Shown piece after piece: positions 1 to 13,256 of a stretch of 64,000 bases of DNA. Both the position numbers and the translations under genes were made by a program. Source of the stretch: Anagrus nilaparvatae (Eukaryota > Arthropoda > Insecta > Hymenoptera > Mymaridae); the NCBI GenBank assembly GCA_022575985.1, contig JAKSXM010000272.1:26057501-26121500 (forward strand), written 5' to 3'. The notes beneath the pieces are model-generated. The model saw only the letters and a program-made list of their open reading frames with translations. It had not been told where the DNA came from and made no database searches. Position 1 is the stretch's first letter. Each line of letters opens with the position of its first letter.

Positions 1-504
1 TTCTCATAGAAAAGTACTCGAAATTCGTGATCAGCGACCCAAAAAGCCTATACTAGAACGAGTATGGTGGTGAACGGAAATTTTACTGACGGGGACCCCC
101 CGTATAGTGATTGAAGTATAAAGAGAAAATTTTGCATTTAAAAATCAAATTTTAACGCAAAAGATCATAGGGCGACAAATATGGACTTATAGATTTAGAA
201 AAATTTGTTATATTTCAATTATTTTGAAAAACATTCAAAAACTGAAACATGGGCAATTTATTGTAAAAACAAAGGAAAAAATTGTTAACTCAAAAATCAA
301 GAAAAATTTCTGGTTTAGCAATATACTTTTGAATAAAACTAGTACAAAATTTTTTTTAAAAATCAAGATTTGAAGAAATTTTTGTTGTCTAGCTCTTCCT
401 GAAGATTATAGCATTTAAATAAGCCATTCAAAGCACCACAATTTTTTTTCAAATCTATATGTTCATCCTTGGACCAAATTCAAGTAAAAAATTTTCAAAT
501 AAAT
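1..504. other. AT-rich intergenic sequence, no gene seen
   Basis: This stretch is A/T-rich with many homopolymer runs and frequent stops in all frames. I see no exon, RNA gene or repeat boundary in it. Confidence 0.5.
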
Positions 505-727
505 AATTTTTTCTGTACAGTAGCCACGAAAGTACGATTTCCTGGCCGCTGCGTGGCCAAGGAAATCGAATTTTCTCGCTACTGTCGCAGAAAAATTTTA
601 TACGGCCCTTGTCCATAAATAAAGAATGCCCCAAATCGCAGTTTACCATCCTCGGCTTCGCCTCGGAAGGTAATTTACGTGCGATTTGGGCCATTCTTTA
701 CTTTTCTGGACACGAGCCGTAAATATA
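505..727. repeat. Dispersed double-hairpin repeat, copy A
   Basis: Two adjacent palindromes stand out from the AT-rich background. The first pairs GTACGATTTCCTGGCC with GGCCAAGGAAATCGAA. The second pairs CCCAAATCGCA with TGCGATTTGGG around a CCTCGGCTTCGCCTCGG core, and the outer arms AAAGAATG and CATTCTTT close it. The same two-hairpin layout recurs near 43.86-44.09, 45.36-45.56 and 60.26-60.43 kb, so this is a dispersed non-autonomous element. The short open frame running through it on the minus strand is a by-product of the palindrome, not a gene. Confidence 0.75.
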
Positions 728-1194
728 CTATTTTTCTTGAAAAGCTTAATTTTATTTCCAAAAGTCCCAAAGGGCCTAATTAAAAAAAAATATATGCAGA
801 ATATATATATTAAATACATATAAAGATAAAATTTTTTTATATTCTTTTATCATAAAGAACTTGAGATAACCGATTTCAATCTTTCATTTTCATTTTTTTC
901 AAGTCTTCTTTTAGATATCGATTCTTATAAATTTTCTTGACTAGGATATATGAATGATCTATACATTATACATTTTACTCCTTATATTTCTATTTTTTTT
1001 TGTCATGTCGATTAAAAGGTAAAAAAAATGAACAGACTTTTTATTGAAAAGAATTATATTTTAAGCCGTTGTTCTTATCTTCAAGACAAAAGAAAATAGA
1101 ATTTCTTAAATCATTTATTTCTTATTTATTTGATGAGTAGAAAACTTTTTTTAATAATTTTAACCGCCGATACTTACTAGATATCAACTAGTTA

Positions 1195-1560
1195 ACATTG
1201 AACCTGGGGATCCGAAAATTAAAGGGGCGAGGGGGTCAAAAGTGTCCCTTTTAGGGGTGGGGGTCAAATTTGACCTATTTAAGAGAGGGGGGAGTCAAAT
1301 GGGACTTAAAATACTTTCGATCTAGGGACTTAGAATAATCCGGGTCTAGGGACTTGTAGCTGGACTTAGAATCTTAACATTTAGTAAAGGTGATAGTTAC
1401 AAATTATAAAAATAGTATATTGTATTGCAATGTTGCGTAAAATCAGCTGCAATAAACATATTCCATACATTAAAATTGTGTTTAAACTAACCAGTTATAA
1501 GTTTTGTTTTTAAGATTCGCATACTGTAAAAGTGAGTTCTGTGACTTAATAAAACTTTCT
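1195..1560. repeat. G-run repeat family, copy A
   Basis: A G-rich block (GGGGCGAGGGGGTCAAAAG, AGAGGGGGGAGTCAAATGGG) is followed by degenerate short tandem units of the type GGGACTTAAAATAATCTGG. A conserved downstream part follows (AATGTTGCGTAA, CAGCTGCAATAAACAT, TAACCAGTTATAAG). The same order of blocks recurs at 51.60-52.12 kb, and the G-run plus short-unit part recurs in reverse orientation at 11.29-11.61 kb. It is probably a transposable-element remnant; no coding frame survives. Confidence 0.65.
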
Positions 1561-1590
1561 TTCTTCAGGATTTATGAGCTTTTTAACTCA

Positions 1591-1842
1591 TTAACGCCAA
1601 CGTGAAAAGTTTTGGAAGTGGTAATAAATAACAATTTACCTTATAGATTGAAAAATTTTGCCTTAAAACCCGTTATTGGCTTTGACCTACAGCTCTTATA
1701 CATATCAAAGAAGATACATATATACCCAAAATCTTCTTTGTACATATATACCCCAAAAAAATACTACTAAAAGGTGTTAAACAGGCAATAGAAATTAGTT
1801 ATTGCTTTTTTACCACTTCCAAAACTCTCCTCATCGGCGTTA
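1591..1842. mobile_element. MITE-like hairpin element (~250 bp)
   Basis: The element begins TTAACGCCAACG and ends CGGCGTTA. Inside, AGTTTTGGAAGTGGTAA on the left pairs with TTACCACTTCCAAAACT on the right. Arms are about 35 bp with mismatches, around an AT-rich centre containing repeated CATATATACCCC motifs. There is no open frame. It looks like a short non-autonomous DNA transposon. Confidence 0.65.
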
Positions 1843-4800
1843 AAAAGATAAGCATTAAAAAAACATGTATCAAGTGTATAAAATTTTGTAGTAAATTTTT
1901 ATTCCCTATCAAATTTGTCTTTTTAGTTCCCTAATTTTATTAATCTTAGCAAGTAGAATACCCCAGGTGCTCTTATATACCAAAAAACTTAGTACACACA
2001 TCCTTACATTAGTATATAAATTCTATTCGTCTACTAAACCTAAGTAAAATAAATTTTAAGAAAAAAATTCCTGTAAACCATACCCCATTTTACCCCGAAT
2101 CCGCATATAAATCAATTTACATAAAATAAATTCTCTAAAAGCTCTACCCATGTAAAAATATTATTTTATATATCATAAATTTTAATTTAAATTGACTGTT
2201 CATATTTTTCGATCATAAACAAGATATTTTAAAATTTTATCTTTATATTTTAAGTATTTTATTGTTCATATAAGTTTTATAGTACTTGACAACTTGATCG
2301 GTTAGATGAACTCATAAAATATTCATAAGCAAAAAAAAAGGGACTACGTAACGCATGGTTGTTTAAGTTTCTTATGATGGCAAAAAGTATAGTTTACTGT
2401 GTATAAAGAAATATACTGTAATATTATGCTTTTATTATTATTATTTGTATTATAAATTTTTTTTTAAAGGAAATTCAGTGACATGTATAAAAGATTCACT
2501 TATTCCACGCTTTTTTAACAAAGTAAATGAAAAATTCATTACTTTGTAAATTAAATAATATTAAATTTTTTTTATTCATTTTGTAAACTTGGTAAATTGA
2601 ATTATTTAATTTTTCTTTTGTTGTGAGTGATTCTTAATAAAACTGACTTAAGGATTTGATGCTTCAAGCTTCTGGAGTATGCGATAATTAAGCTAAAATA
2701 TTCTCTTTTTGAAAACAAATTTTTACTTATGAGAAGAAAAATTTATTCAAAATTTCTAAGACTAGAATTAGAAATTTAGAAAAATAAATGGATACTTTTG
2801 AGATTTTCCCAAATCTCGTTAAAATTTACCGGGATTACTGTTCTTGAAGAATATTTTTCAGCCGGCTCTTCTGGAAGTAAGCCATAAAATTCAGCTAGTA
2901 AGAAGCCGGAAATTCTTTCTGTGCACTATTTTAGAACCTTTGAACCCAGTACCTTCAAAATTGGTATGATAACGTGCTTTACTGCAATCGATCCAATCAG
3001 TTATTTTCATCTCAAACTCAATTACATAATACGCTCATATAAATAAAGAAAATTAATTATTTAAAATAAATGGATTTTCAATAAAATTAAAAATAATAAA
3101 TGAAAAAAGGGTTCATGAATATTAAATTACATAATTTAATAAGTAAATTATTAAAAAAAAATTTCTAGATTTAGACGTATATGAAAATATAAGCTTAATA
3201 TAATAATATTCTAAGGATAATTAATCATTCTGTTAATGTGTAATTCATAACAGGATATTCAAGTCACGAGTATGAAGTTAGTAAAGACTTTCTACATACA
3301 GCTAGCAAGTAGTTGTTCCCCTCTACAATTTCTTATTATAAACAAACTATAAAGTTGAGACAGCAGTTTCCTAACTTGTTTGATATAGAAAAGCTTATAC
3401 ACTGACTTGGCACATATTCTTGCTTTTTAAGAAAAAAATATCAAATTACTAATAAAATTAACTTGCTTTTCTTATAATTAATCCGGAAAATATCAGTTTG
3501 TATTTCTATACTGTTAAATTATGTTTGAGAGCCGCCATGATGTCGCTTATGATAGCTATATTAATCTATTTCCTGAAATAAAAGCTCGAATTTCTTTCTT
3601 GCTTTTAAAAAAGCTCTTTTAGTTTTAAAGCTGAAACTTCGTAAAAATTTATTAAGCTAATGATTTCAATTTTTGATACATGAGATATTAATAAATATTC
3701 AATAACAAAAACGCAAAATTCCGATCTCCATAACCAGATTTTTTTTTACCTGTTGCAAATGGCAAAATATTTGGGCGTCCAAAAATAAAAAAATTGTTTT
3801 TCTTCTAAATTGTACCATGGATTATAGCAACCAACTAGGTAAAAATTTCATTTTTCAACTTTTCTTAAGTTAAAAATGATTTCCAGCTACCGCGAACAGA
3901 AAGTTCCTCTTGCCCCAAACAGATTTCTAGCAATATTTTCTAACAAGGGGAAAATATTTTTTTTAGTAGAAACAGGAAATATTTTAATTTTTTCAAATAT
4001 TTCACTAAAAACTTAAAAATTTAACCTTTTCGATTTTAGTTTAAATGAACTTCAACAGTAATCTTGATCGAGTGGGGTTAAATAACCACTAAACATTTTC
4101 AAATCCTTAAGCAAATTCCTTCGCAATTTAATATAAAAGATTTTGGATGTGGTCTACCAACTATTATTGAATTCTTAAGATAATCCTCCAATTATCTACT
4201 TCTTTTTAAAGCTCATGAAATTTTCAATTCCTTTTAATTTAAAACTTACTCAAGAGAGTTTACCATAGAACATTATTAGCATAATTATTTTACAAATAAT
4301 TCACTCCCTTCGTAAAATTTTTTGTATTTTAACAAATCGATGAAGAATTTTCCGATGAGTTTAAAATTTCCAGTTTAAAAAAACATACTCGAAAAAATTC
4401 AATAAACAAAATTTCTACTTGCTTATTCAAGCTTTGTAAAAAAATAAAAATTTTAAAATTTTTTCAAACATACCAACCTACCCCTCGTTCTAAACTATCG
4501 TAATAATTTTAAAAAAATCCAATCATTTTTCTTTAAAAAAAAGTAATAAATAGGGTAGGTAAGAAAATGAAAAATCAAGAATATATTATAATTTAAAGTT
4601 TAATTTTTCAGAATTTCGCAGCAGAAAATTTAGTTAAAAGTTAAATATAGCTATAGGAGGAGAAGAGAAAAGTGTAATTTATCAGAAGTGAAGTTTAACG
4701 TTATCTCGGTAGCAGCATAGATGTTATAGTTTTAAATCCTTATATTTGCTTTTTAGAAAATAAAAATAAAAATAAAAAAGCTACTTAAATTAACAAATCT

Positions 4801-7013
4801 CTAGATTTTATACTTTTTACACCATATATTATATAAACTTTGTAAAATTTAATCCTCTATGTATATAAAACAAATTATATAACTAGGTAATTTATTTTTT
4901 TTTTAAAATTATTAAATTTAATTATAATTTTATTTTTCATTTTTTAATATACAAAACTTAAAATTTATTTATATAGTTTCATAACAATCATTTGTTTGTA
5001 GGATTTATTACCTAATTATTTTTTTTTATGTGATTAATGCCAAATTAAATAAACAAATTATAAATTTATGTAGGTTTAAGTTTCTGTATGATTAATTCGA
5101 GGTTTTTGGTTCACATAATAATTCTTTTTTTTCATATAATCATAATAAGGGATACTTCAAGATAAGTACAGTGATTTGGTCCCCAGAACCAAACCTAATC
5201 TAAATAGTATTCGAAAAGTATCATTCGAAAAGTTATTAAAAAAACCGTTTTTGGGGGGACTTGTAAACAGATAATACTTTGCTCATAGACTGGAAAACTT
5301 AAAATTTCACCAGTTTTCAAGAAAAAATTTTTTGGGTCCTTTGGGGCCTCCTTAAATCTCGGAAATATAATTTTGAATTTTTCGAAAATCGGTAACATTC
5401 ATTTTCATTCAAGTCCACCGTGTATAATATTTATAATTCATTTTATAAATTTAGTTTTAAATATTTACAAAATCATCAATAATTATTTATATTTTTAAAA
5501 CTTGCTTTGAAAATTATTAATCAGGTCACCACCTATTACTGTGCTCTTATTATCATTTATAGTAATCAAAATAATAAAAATTCCAGTATTTCAACAAATA
5601 TTTATTTTGCTACAAGATAATCAAAAAAATAATAAATACTAACCCGTATTATTATTTTAAATCGAATAAAATTCCAATTTAATACCAATAATTAATAAAA
5701 TTTTAACTTACATAAGTTTATTAATAGTAACACGACAGTCAATGAAAATAAATATTCATTATCATTAATTATACAATTTTATAACAACTATATATATAAT
5801 TAATTAAATTTTTAATTAAAATTTATTATACACCTTGAAAAAAATTTTTAATCTTAGAAATAAAAATCCACAAACTATATATTTTATCTCATATATTATA
5901 AAGGATATATTCAAGATTTACACTCTTTTCTTTCTTACTTTTTCTTCTTTCATCATCATCATTTTTTTTTAAAGTTCAATTTGTTATCTCCTCAGAGTCT
6001 CATAAAAATGCTCGTATAAATGAAATGAAACCTCTATAGAATAGGTAATATACCGAAAGTAAAATAACACATATAATTTTAACAACAACAAGAATTTTAT
6101 TATTTACTGCCATTTTTTTATTATTTTAGTTTAATTAAAATTAATATGTTCATTGTTTTTAAGTTGTGAGAAATAAAATTTTATTTTGAACGTAATAATA
6201 AAAAAATTTAGGGTAATTTGATTATTGGAAAGTCATAGATTTGAGACACAATTCGTGTTGCATTGATGGTTCACACCTAGCTTGAACGAGCGAAAAGACG
6301 AAAAAAAATGACGACAAAATCTGATACTACAAAGTTTTCGGGAATAGTTTGTTATTTTCATATTTCCATAGCAGTAAGTTGGAGCTGCTCGTCTAAAAAA
6401 TTTTTAGTCAATTTTGTGGGTGACTGAGAGATTAAAATCCGAAAATTTGATTATTAACAATAAATCTTTATTAAATTTAAAGAAATAGATGAAAATTTGG
6501 ATTGCCAGGGAAAAACCACTCCAGAAGAAAAAAAAACTTATCTTTTTACGATGAAATTTAGCCAAGTTATCGTCAATTTAAGATTTTGCCCAAATTCGTC
6601 TTAAAAAAGATTGAAATTTTATTGAAAAAAGCCTGTTTAATATTTTTGCCGATTAAAAAAAAAAACTATTTTTTCAAGTTTTTAATGCACTGTTCAATAA
6701 ACTGTGAGTTTAATAATCATAAATATTAGAATTAGAGAATTTTCAAATAACTTTTTCTAAGTAAGAAATAATATATATTTATACGACATAATGTGACCAT
6801 AAAAACAAAAAATTTCCCAAATTCCTGCCAAAATCATCAATTACCATTTATGACTATGCCAAGGTAGTATAAACTGCTTTTTAGGGCATAATTTTTTATT
6901 GCTAAGAATTGTACACTATTTATTCATCAGGGCAAAAAAATAAGCCTTGAAAAAATTCGAATCTCCAAAAATGCTATCTAATTAATAGCAACTTTAAAAA
7001 TCATTAAAATAGG
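1843..7013. other. 5.2 kb intergenic, no gene seen
   Basis: This is AT-rich sequence with homopolymers and frequent stops. No reading frame shows codon structure, splice-bounded exons or recognisable domains. The short minus-strand frame near 5195-5398 sits in a slightly more GC-rich patch with CCCC/GGGG clusters, which looks like an old repeat. I see no RNA gene. Confidence 0.45.
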
Positions 7014-8592
7014 ATATGGGTCGATATTCCTCAAGTGTATGTAAACCTAATTCTTGGGTCTTCAAATCGGTCCCAAAATATTTTTCCCTCAAAGAACAAT
7101 CGAAAATAAGTTACCTCCCCAATTTTTAGCCTCCTAGGTCTTCTCCTTGATTTTTTACAGCCAAATTACTTTTTTTTGTGCTTTTTATTTTTTTAAATTT
7201 TAAGAGCGCAAAAATTACTAAAAATTGTCTCAGACTCTTATTTTATTGCAAAAAAAGTTTTACTCTTAGGCCCGGATAGGAAATTTCCCTGGCTATCCGA
7301 TTCCGTGGTTCAAAATTTTATTCGAAATGCGCACGCGCGAGAAATCGAGTAAATACGTTACAACTTCTAGCATTCATAACTCCCCAGCAGACAAACCAAT
7401 TTTACTTTTGAAATACCCAAAATTTTTGTCTTTATGTACACTTTTTATGGTAAAATTTTTGTTTTGCCTTTTGGCTCCCTTAAAAATCTAGAGCAAAAAA
7501 ACTTCATTTTTTTAAAATTTCAAATTTCCCGCCAAGTCACGTGACCAATCAAAAATCTGACCAAAAATTCGGATTCCGCGGGAAATTTTACATAAGGATA
7601 CCAATTTTTGTGTATTTTCAAAATTTCGTATCAATTTTACGAATTTTTGAATTTTTCCCCAAAATACTTGAAATTTCAAAAAAAATTCATTTATCAAAAA
7701 AAGGTTGTTTTATTGATTTTTTCACACTTTTAATCATTTAAAATTTAACTAAAGCAAGAACTATAAACTTTTTTGATACAATATAAGTCAATTAATCTTA
7801 AATTTCAAAATTTTAATCATATTAAAAGTTTTTTTTCCATTTTAATGAATTTAAAATTATTAGAAGTGGGAAAAAATCAATAAAACAACCTTTTTTTGAT
7901 AAATGAATTTTTTTTGAAATTTCAAGTATTTTGGGGAAAAATTCAAAAATTCGTAAAATTGATACGAAATTTTGAAAATACACAAAAATTGGTATCCTTA
8001 TGTAAAATTTCCCGCGGAATCCGAATTTTTGGTCAGATTTTTGATTGGTCACGTGACTTGGCGGGAAATTTGAAATTTTCAAATAATGAAAATTTTAGAA
8101 TCAGTTTTTTTGCTCTAGATTTTTAAGGGAGCCAAAAGGCAAAACAAAAATTTTACCATAAAAAGTGTACATAAAGACAAAAATTTTGGGTATTTCAAAA
8201 GTAAAATTGGTTTGTCTGCTGGGGAGTTATGAATGCTAGAAGTTGTAACGTATTTACTCGATTTCTCGCGCGTGCGCATTTCGAATAAAATTTTGAACCA
8301 CGGAATCGGATAGCCAGGGAAATTTCCTATCCGGGCCTAAGAGTAAAACTTTTTTTGCAATAAAATAAGAGTCTGAGACAATTTTTAGTAATTTTTGCGC
8401 TCTTAAAATTTAAAAAAATAAAAAGCACAAAAAAAAGTAATTTGGCTGTAAAAAATCAAGGAGAAGACCTAGGAGGCTAAAAATTGGGGAGGTAACTTAT
8501 TTTCGATTGTACTTTGAGGGAAAAATATTTTGGGACCGATTTGAAGACCCAAGAATTAGGTTTACATACACTTGAGGAATATCGACCCATAT
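7014..8592. repeat. Long palindrome (foldback element), 1.58 kb
   Basis: The left arm (7014 to about 7745) is the reverse complement of the right arm (about 7861 to 8592), with a loop of about 115 bp. Matches such as TTGGTCACGTGACTTGGCGG and CGCGCGTGCGCATTTCG are exact in both arms, and only scattered substitutions and small indels separate them. The ends read TGGGTCGATATTCC and its complement, each flanked by TA, which would fit a TA target duplication. The open frames on both strands inside are mirror images of each other and therefore not independent genes. Transcription would produce a hairpin RNA of about 730 bp. Confidence 0.9.
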
Positions 8593-9680
8593 ACATTTAA
8601 GTTCATTTATTCCACTGAATTGATTAAATATTTGTAAATTTTCTGTAAATCATAAAGTTAACACCAAAGTTCATACAACCTAATTATTACCCAAAATCTG
8701 ACTTTTAAAATAAATCCCAATATTATAAACTTGAGATAAATCACCATAAAAGTACACATACATTCATGTAATATTGACGTGTACGTGTTAACCTTTATCA
8801 AACTTACTTTTGTTAATTTGATACAGTTTTATAGTACATTGTTTAATAAATATATATATATAGAAAATTCAAAGATCATGTTTTAGAAAATTAATTATAA
8901 ACCCTTTATTATCTTGCTTTTTGATGTTCTATTATTATTAATTAGTTATCTGTAGATAATTACATAGTTTGACTTTTTTTTTTATTTAAAAAACTTTTTA
9001 TATATAATATGTAATTAACTTTTATCTATACATATAATTAATTTTTATTTTTTATTATCAAAGTTTGATATGGAAGTACTTTTTAGTCTTGTTTAGTGAC
9101 ACTAATTGTATACTTATATCTAAATTGTAAAATTTAAAAATAATAAAAGGAAATTTTTTTTTGAAAATAAAAATATAGGAAATTTCATTATAATAAGATA
9201 AGTTTTTTTCGGGTTTTTTGCTTAGAGTTGGGTCGAATTGGGGGTATCGAAGGAAGCTTTCGATTCAAAACTAAACCATTTTCGGGAAGTTTCGGGCTTC
9301 ACAAGAAATTTGACCTGCAAAGGTCTGACAAAAAAGACCGAAATTTTTAGTCACCTGAACCAATTTTCGGGTAACCACTTACCCTTAGTACTTTTAAGTT
9401 ATATTGACCCCATGAAAACTGAACTGCATAAATTATTATTGAAAGAAAATATTAGAAGCAAAATTTTTGGGTTGCTGAATTAATGAGGCTTTATTTATTT
9501 TTTTGCTAATTGAACGACCTTTTAAGATCCTCAAGTTTTTAAAAATTCAGCATATTAAAGTGTATAGAACGTAATATATTTCTGAATAAAATTTAAATTA
9601 GATTCAAAAAATTTGAAAATGTTTCAATTAATATAACTTATTTTCAAGATATTTTTTTTAATTTTATTGTAAAACTAATT
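8593..9680. other. Intergenic with an old repeat at 9210-9482
   Basis: This is mostly AT-rich filler. The patch 9210-9482 is richer in G and C, contains GGGTCGAATTGGGGG and TCGATTCAAAACTAAACC, and resembles in wording the patch at 11.75-12.07 kb. It carries an 81-codon open frame with no recognisable domain. I treat it as transposon-derived rather than as a gene. Confidence 0.4.
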
Positions 9681-9681
9681 T

Positions 9682-9692
9682 TTTATTTTATT
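9682..9692 (-). terminator. Poly(A) signals of the secreted-protein gene
   Basis: Two overlapping AATAAA hexamers on the minus strand lie about 40 nt beyond the stop codon at 9731. This spacing fits the 3' end of the upstream multi-exon gene. Confidence 0.55.
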
Positions 9693-9730
9693 TACAAAAA
9701 TCTTAAAAATACATTTTATCACATTACTAA

Positions 9731-12700
9731 TCATCTAACATTTTCCGGTGGTAGATTTGTTTTAAAATTTTCAGTCTTATTGCACTTAAGATTGTACCTA
9801 GAAACTGGAAGAAATAGTATTGGATCAGTTTTCTGACTTCGTTTTTCGGGAATTGGTATTAAATCTTTCAAAATTTCATTCAAATGTTCGCTTATGTCTG
9901 AAGTAATTAATTTAACTCCAAGGAATCCTCCAGAATTTTTTTCTCCTTTAAGATATAATCCAGCACCGGCTAAGGGTACGTGTGGGTACGGCTCGACTTT
10001 TTGAGTATCAATAAAGGGAATAGTAGTTTGACTCATATCTGTGCTTTTATCAGATAATTGAAATTCAAAATACTGATTAGCTGCAGTGTTGATTTTAGTG
10101 TTCCTGTTATATTCAGTAGGTAAAACTTTATTTTCTAGATTAATTTTGGTCCTAAGAATAAAAAAATTGAATTAATTGTAATTTAGAAAAATAAATTCTT
10201 AAAAATTAAGCAAATCTACCTTTTTTCAGACGGTACGGAAGTTCGAACCCAAAAACTTGAATCTTTTATCAATTCACCAGAAAAGTAGTTATATTTTGTT
10301 GTTTGGATTGCTAACTTTAACGCTTTATGACTTGTGATCGGATGAGTATTCATAAAATCAAATTTAAGACCAGTCAATAAATAACCCGGGCTTGCTTGAA
10401 AATCGTCTAAATGAACTTGGTTGACAAAGAAATCCAATTTCACAGCATTAATTTTATCGTTAACTTTCTTCACTTCCGTATTTTTCCATTTTAATGATGC
10501 TTCATTAATTGTTCCATTTCCCCCCAGATAACCTTCTTGAATTTGTATACTTAAAATACCATTGTTTTTAACTAAGCGTACACCAGTTATAGCTCTAATA
10601 AAAAAATTTTTGTCAAAAAATTTGTACTAAATTATTACTTTTAAAAAATTTTTAATTACTTATTCTCGTCAATACTTGAAGTGATCTCTTGTAAGTTAAC
10701 ATAATTATCTTCACCGTGTTCACAAGTACATGCATAAAAGAAACATTCGTTTTTCGAGAATGGCCAAAGCGGATTCTCATATTTCGTGTAAAATGTTTGC
10801 ACATTACCAATTTTACCCTCACAATTATTTCTTTTACCAAAACGTGATCCATTGTATTCTATGAAATCTAATTTTCCATCCTAAGATTAAATAAATTTAA
10901 TTTAATTAAATATTAAATAAATTTAATTTTTGGGAAATTTTTAATTTATAAATTTATTTACCGCTTCACAAATGGTGATTTTTTTGGAATCTATAACTTC
11001 ACAGTCTCCTATAGCACCATTGCATTTTTGATTATTATAAAAGTCTTCATTGCAATGGAAACCTTGACATTGCTGTTTGTGTTGTATGAAACCATCAATA
11101 CGAGGAATATATTTGCAGTCTTCACCGTCTATACCAAAATCTGCCTTATTCATTAAAAATTTTCGATACATTTTCATCTCGGCATAGTTTTCTGTTGATA
11201 ATAAATAATAAAATTTATGACAGGTTTGCAATTATGTACACAAATGACTTGCATGAAACATGCTTACTGACTACATATCTATTACAAATATCACATTCTA
11301 GTCGAGATCTAAGCTAGATAAAGTACCTTCTAAAATCGCATTAGTCTCTAGACTCAAATTATTTGAACTCCCAAAACCCAGATTGTTTTTAATCCCTTAG
11401 CCCGAATTATTCTATCCCTAACCACAGATTATTCTGAGTCCCTAACCCCAGATTGTTCTAGTCCCCAACAGGGGATAGGTTTAAGTCCCAATATCGTAAT
11501 TATTTTAAGTTCTTTGTGAATATTTTTCCCCCTGCCCCCGTGGTTTTGACCATGTTATCCCCCCACTCGATTTTCAGGCCTCCTGGCACACCTCGTTAAA
11601 TATGTGTTCATGTTAATAAAATCGTAATTTTTATAGTATATTAAAGATTATGAATTTATTAATTAATATTAATTTCATTTTATTTACATTTATTTAAACT
11701 TATATTTTCTAATAATACGACCTTATTGGACAAATATTAAATATAGGGGGTGCGGTTATCCAAATTTTAGGGTACCTAACCCGAAAGTTCGGTCTTATTT
11801 TTGGGTCGAGTCCGGTTGGGTCAGTTTTTGGCTATCTCCGAAAAGCTTTAGAAGCCCACAGGACAGTTTTGAATCAGAAATTTTCCTGGCATAATATAAA
11901 TACTGACTTTTTAGCTAAAATTAATGTTAAATTTTAAAAAATATTTTCATGCAACCGTAAACCTAGAGACATTTTCGATTCAAAACTGTACCTACATACC
12001 TTTAAATCTTTTCGGATGTACCCGAAGACCGAACTGTCCCGAAAAAATCCAAGACCGATTTTTTTACTCACATTTTGTACGCACGTATTAGATATAATCT
12101 ATATCTATTTTATTAACGTACCAAGTTGTTTATTAAAAAAACTTTTTTCAAATTTTCAAATAAAAAAATGTGCAATAAATTTAAAAAATTAAATTTTTCT
12201 ACTTACCGAATTCTTTATATTCTTCTGGATTGCAAGTCAAAAAATCTCTAGATAATGATTTAATAGCATTTTGCATATTATCAGTTATTGTTTTAAAAAT
12301 ATTTTTGAAATTATTCGATTCGTTTATAATTCCGTCTTTAGCTTGATCAACTATAAAAAAACAAAAATTACGAAAAATAAGATTTTTAATCAATTAAAAA
12401 TCAACAATTAAACGTAAGTATATAATTAACTTACAATATCCACAAGAATGTAAATACTCATAAGAAAAAAGCACTATTAGATGATATTTAAATTGCGTCA
12501 AAGCAACATCCAAATAAACATTAGCTAACACTTGTTGAACTGTTTGCTTCTTACTACATCCAGAAGTAAATTCCTGCAATTAAAAATTAAATTAATAATT
12601 TTAAACTTTTCCTAAAAATTAGTACTTTACCTTCAGACTATCTGTCAAAAAATCCAAATCAGCCTTATAATTTTTTTGCAATTTTGAAATTTCTAAATAC

Positions 12701-13185
12701 AAACTCTTTCCAGTGGACTTTCTTAAATTATCCAAACACCAAGTAATTATTTCGCTATCAGGATATTTGATTTCTCGCTTATCATTAGTTGCATATTCTT
12801 TTAATAAATCGTACTCAGCTTGCACTGTTTGCATAATATCTTGCATTTGAATCATCCTATTATTCAAATAAGTAGACTTAGTAATTTTATCAACAATTGA
12901 ATCAATCACGTAATCTCTTGAATTAGTAATTAGTATTTTCTCGTTATTTAAAATAAATGTAAAATCATTCATTCTTTTAGTTAAAGAAGCCGTTTCTCGA
13001 TCATTACTATCACCATCGATTATACTGAACACTAATTTTGGGCCATAACGTAATGCTATTGAAGTTAGTAAACTTTTAACAATTGTTGTAACTGTGGCTA
13101 TAGTAAAAAATTCTGATGATACTTGATTTACTGAAGCAACAATTATTATCATTAAAAATAAACATTTTTTTTTATTGTTAGCCAT
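9731..13185 (-). CDS. Secreted protein, 7 exons, 694 aa, DUF4803-like
   Basis: Exons (minus): 13185-12631, 12573-12435, 12350-12207, 11191-10962, 10880-10660, 10594-10220 and 10151-9731. All seven join in frame at GT/AG sites to give 694 residues ending TGA. Residues 1-24 form a clear signal peptide: a lysine cluster, then LFLMIIIVASVNQVSS, with cleavage probably before EFF. The N-terminal third is predicted helical. The middle exons are cysteine-rich (CKYIP, CQGFHC, CNGAIGDC, CFFYACTC), suggesting an extracellular disulfide-bonded region. The C-terminal 260 residues look beta-rich, with the paired motifs GVRLVKNNG and GVKLITS. Length and layout recall the insect-specific secreted family DUF4803, whose function is unknown; I name it from memory without a search. 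Intron 3 is about 1 kb and full of repeats. The start was chosen for the signal peptide and a TTCAAATGG context. Confidence 0.8.
11290..11610. repeat. G-run repeat family, copy B, inside intron 3
   Basis: Read on the minus strand this has the same pattern as the copies at 1.2 and 51.7 kb: a G-run block followed by repeated GGGACTAGAACAATCTGGGG-type units of about 30 bp. Here the units are clearest (CCCTAACCACAGATTATTCT, CCCTAACCCCAGATTGTTCT). It sits in the third intron of the secreted-protein gene, in inverted orientation relative to copies A and C. Confidence 0.6.
11750..12070. repeat. GC-richer repeat remnant in intron 3
   Basis: This patch contains repeated stretches related to GACCGAA, such as CCCGAAAGTTCGGTC and CCCGAAGACCGAACTG, and CGATTCAAAACTG. 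Its wording matches the patch at 9.21-9.48 kb, so the two flank exons 4-7 of the secreted-protein gene. It is probably a pair of transposon remnants. Confidence 0.4.
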
Positions 13186-13256
13186 TTGAAAAAAAAAAAT
13201 TATAAAACCTTCTTTTTAATTTCAAAACGAAATTGAGAATTTAAAGTATTGTCTTA

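Noticed and set aside
7541..8126. Pairs of 60-86-codon open frames on both strands at 7.5-8.1 kb
   Set aside because: They are mirror images created by the palindrome; the same peptide appears from each arm, and composition is low-complexity F/I/K.
9238..9483. 81-codon plus-strand open frame (starts VSKEAFDSKLNHF)
   Set aside because: No domain, no splice context, and the underlying DNA resembles the repeat patch at 11.75-12.07 kb.
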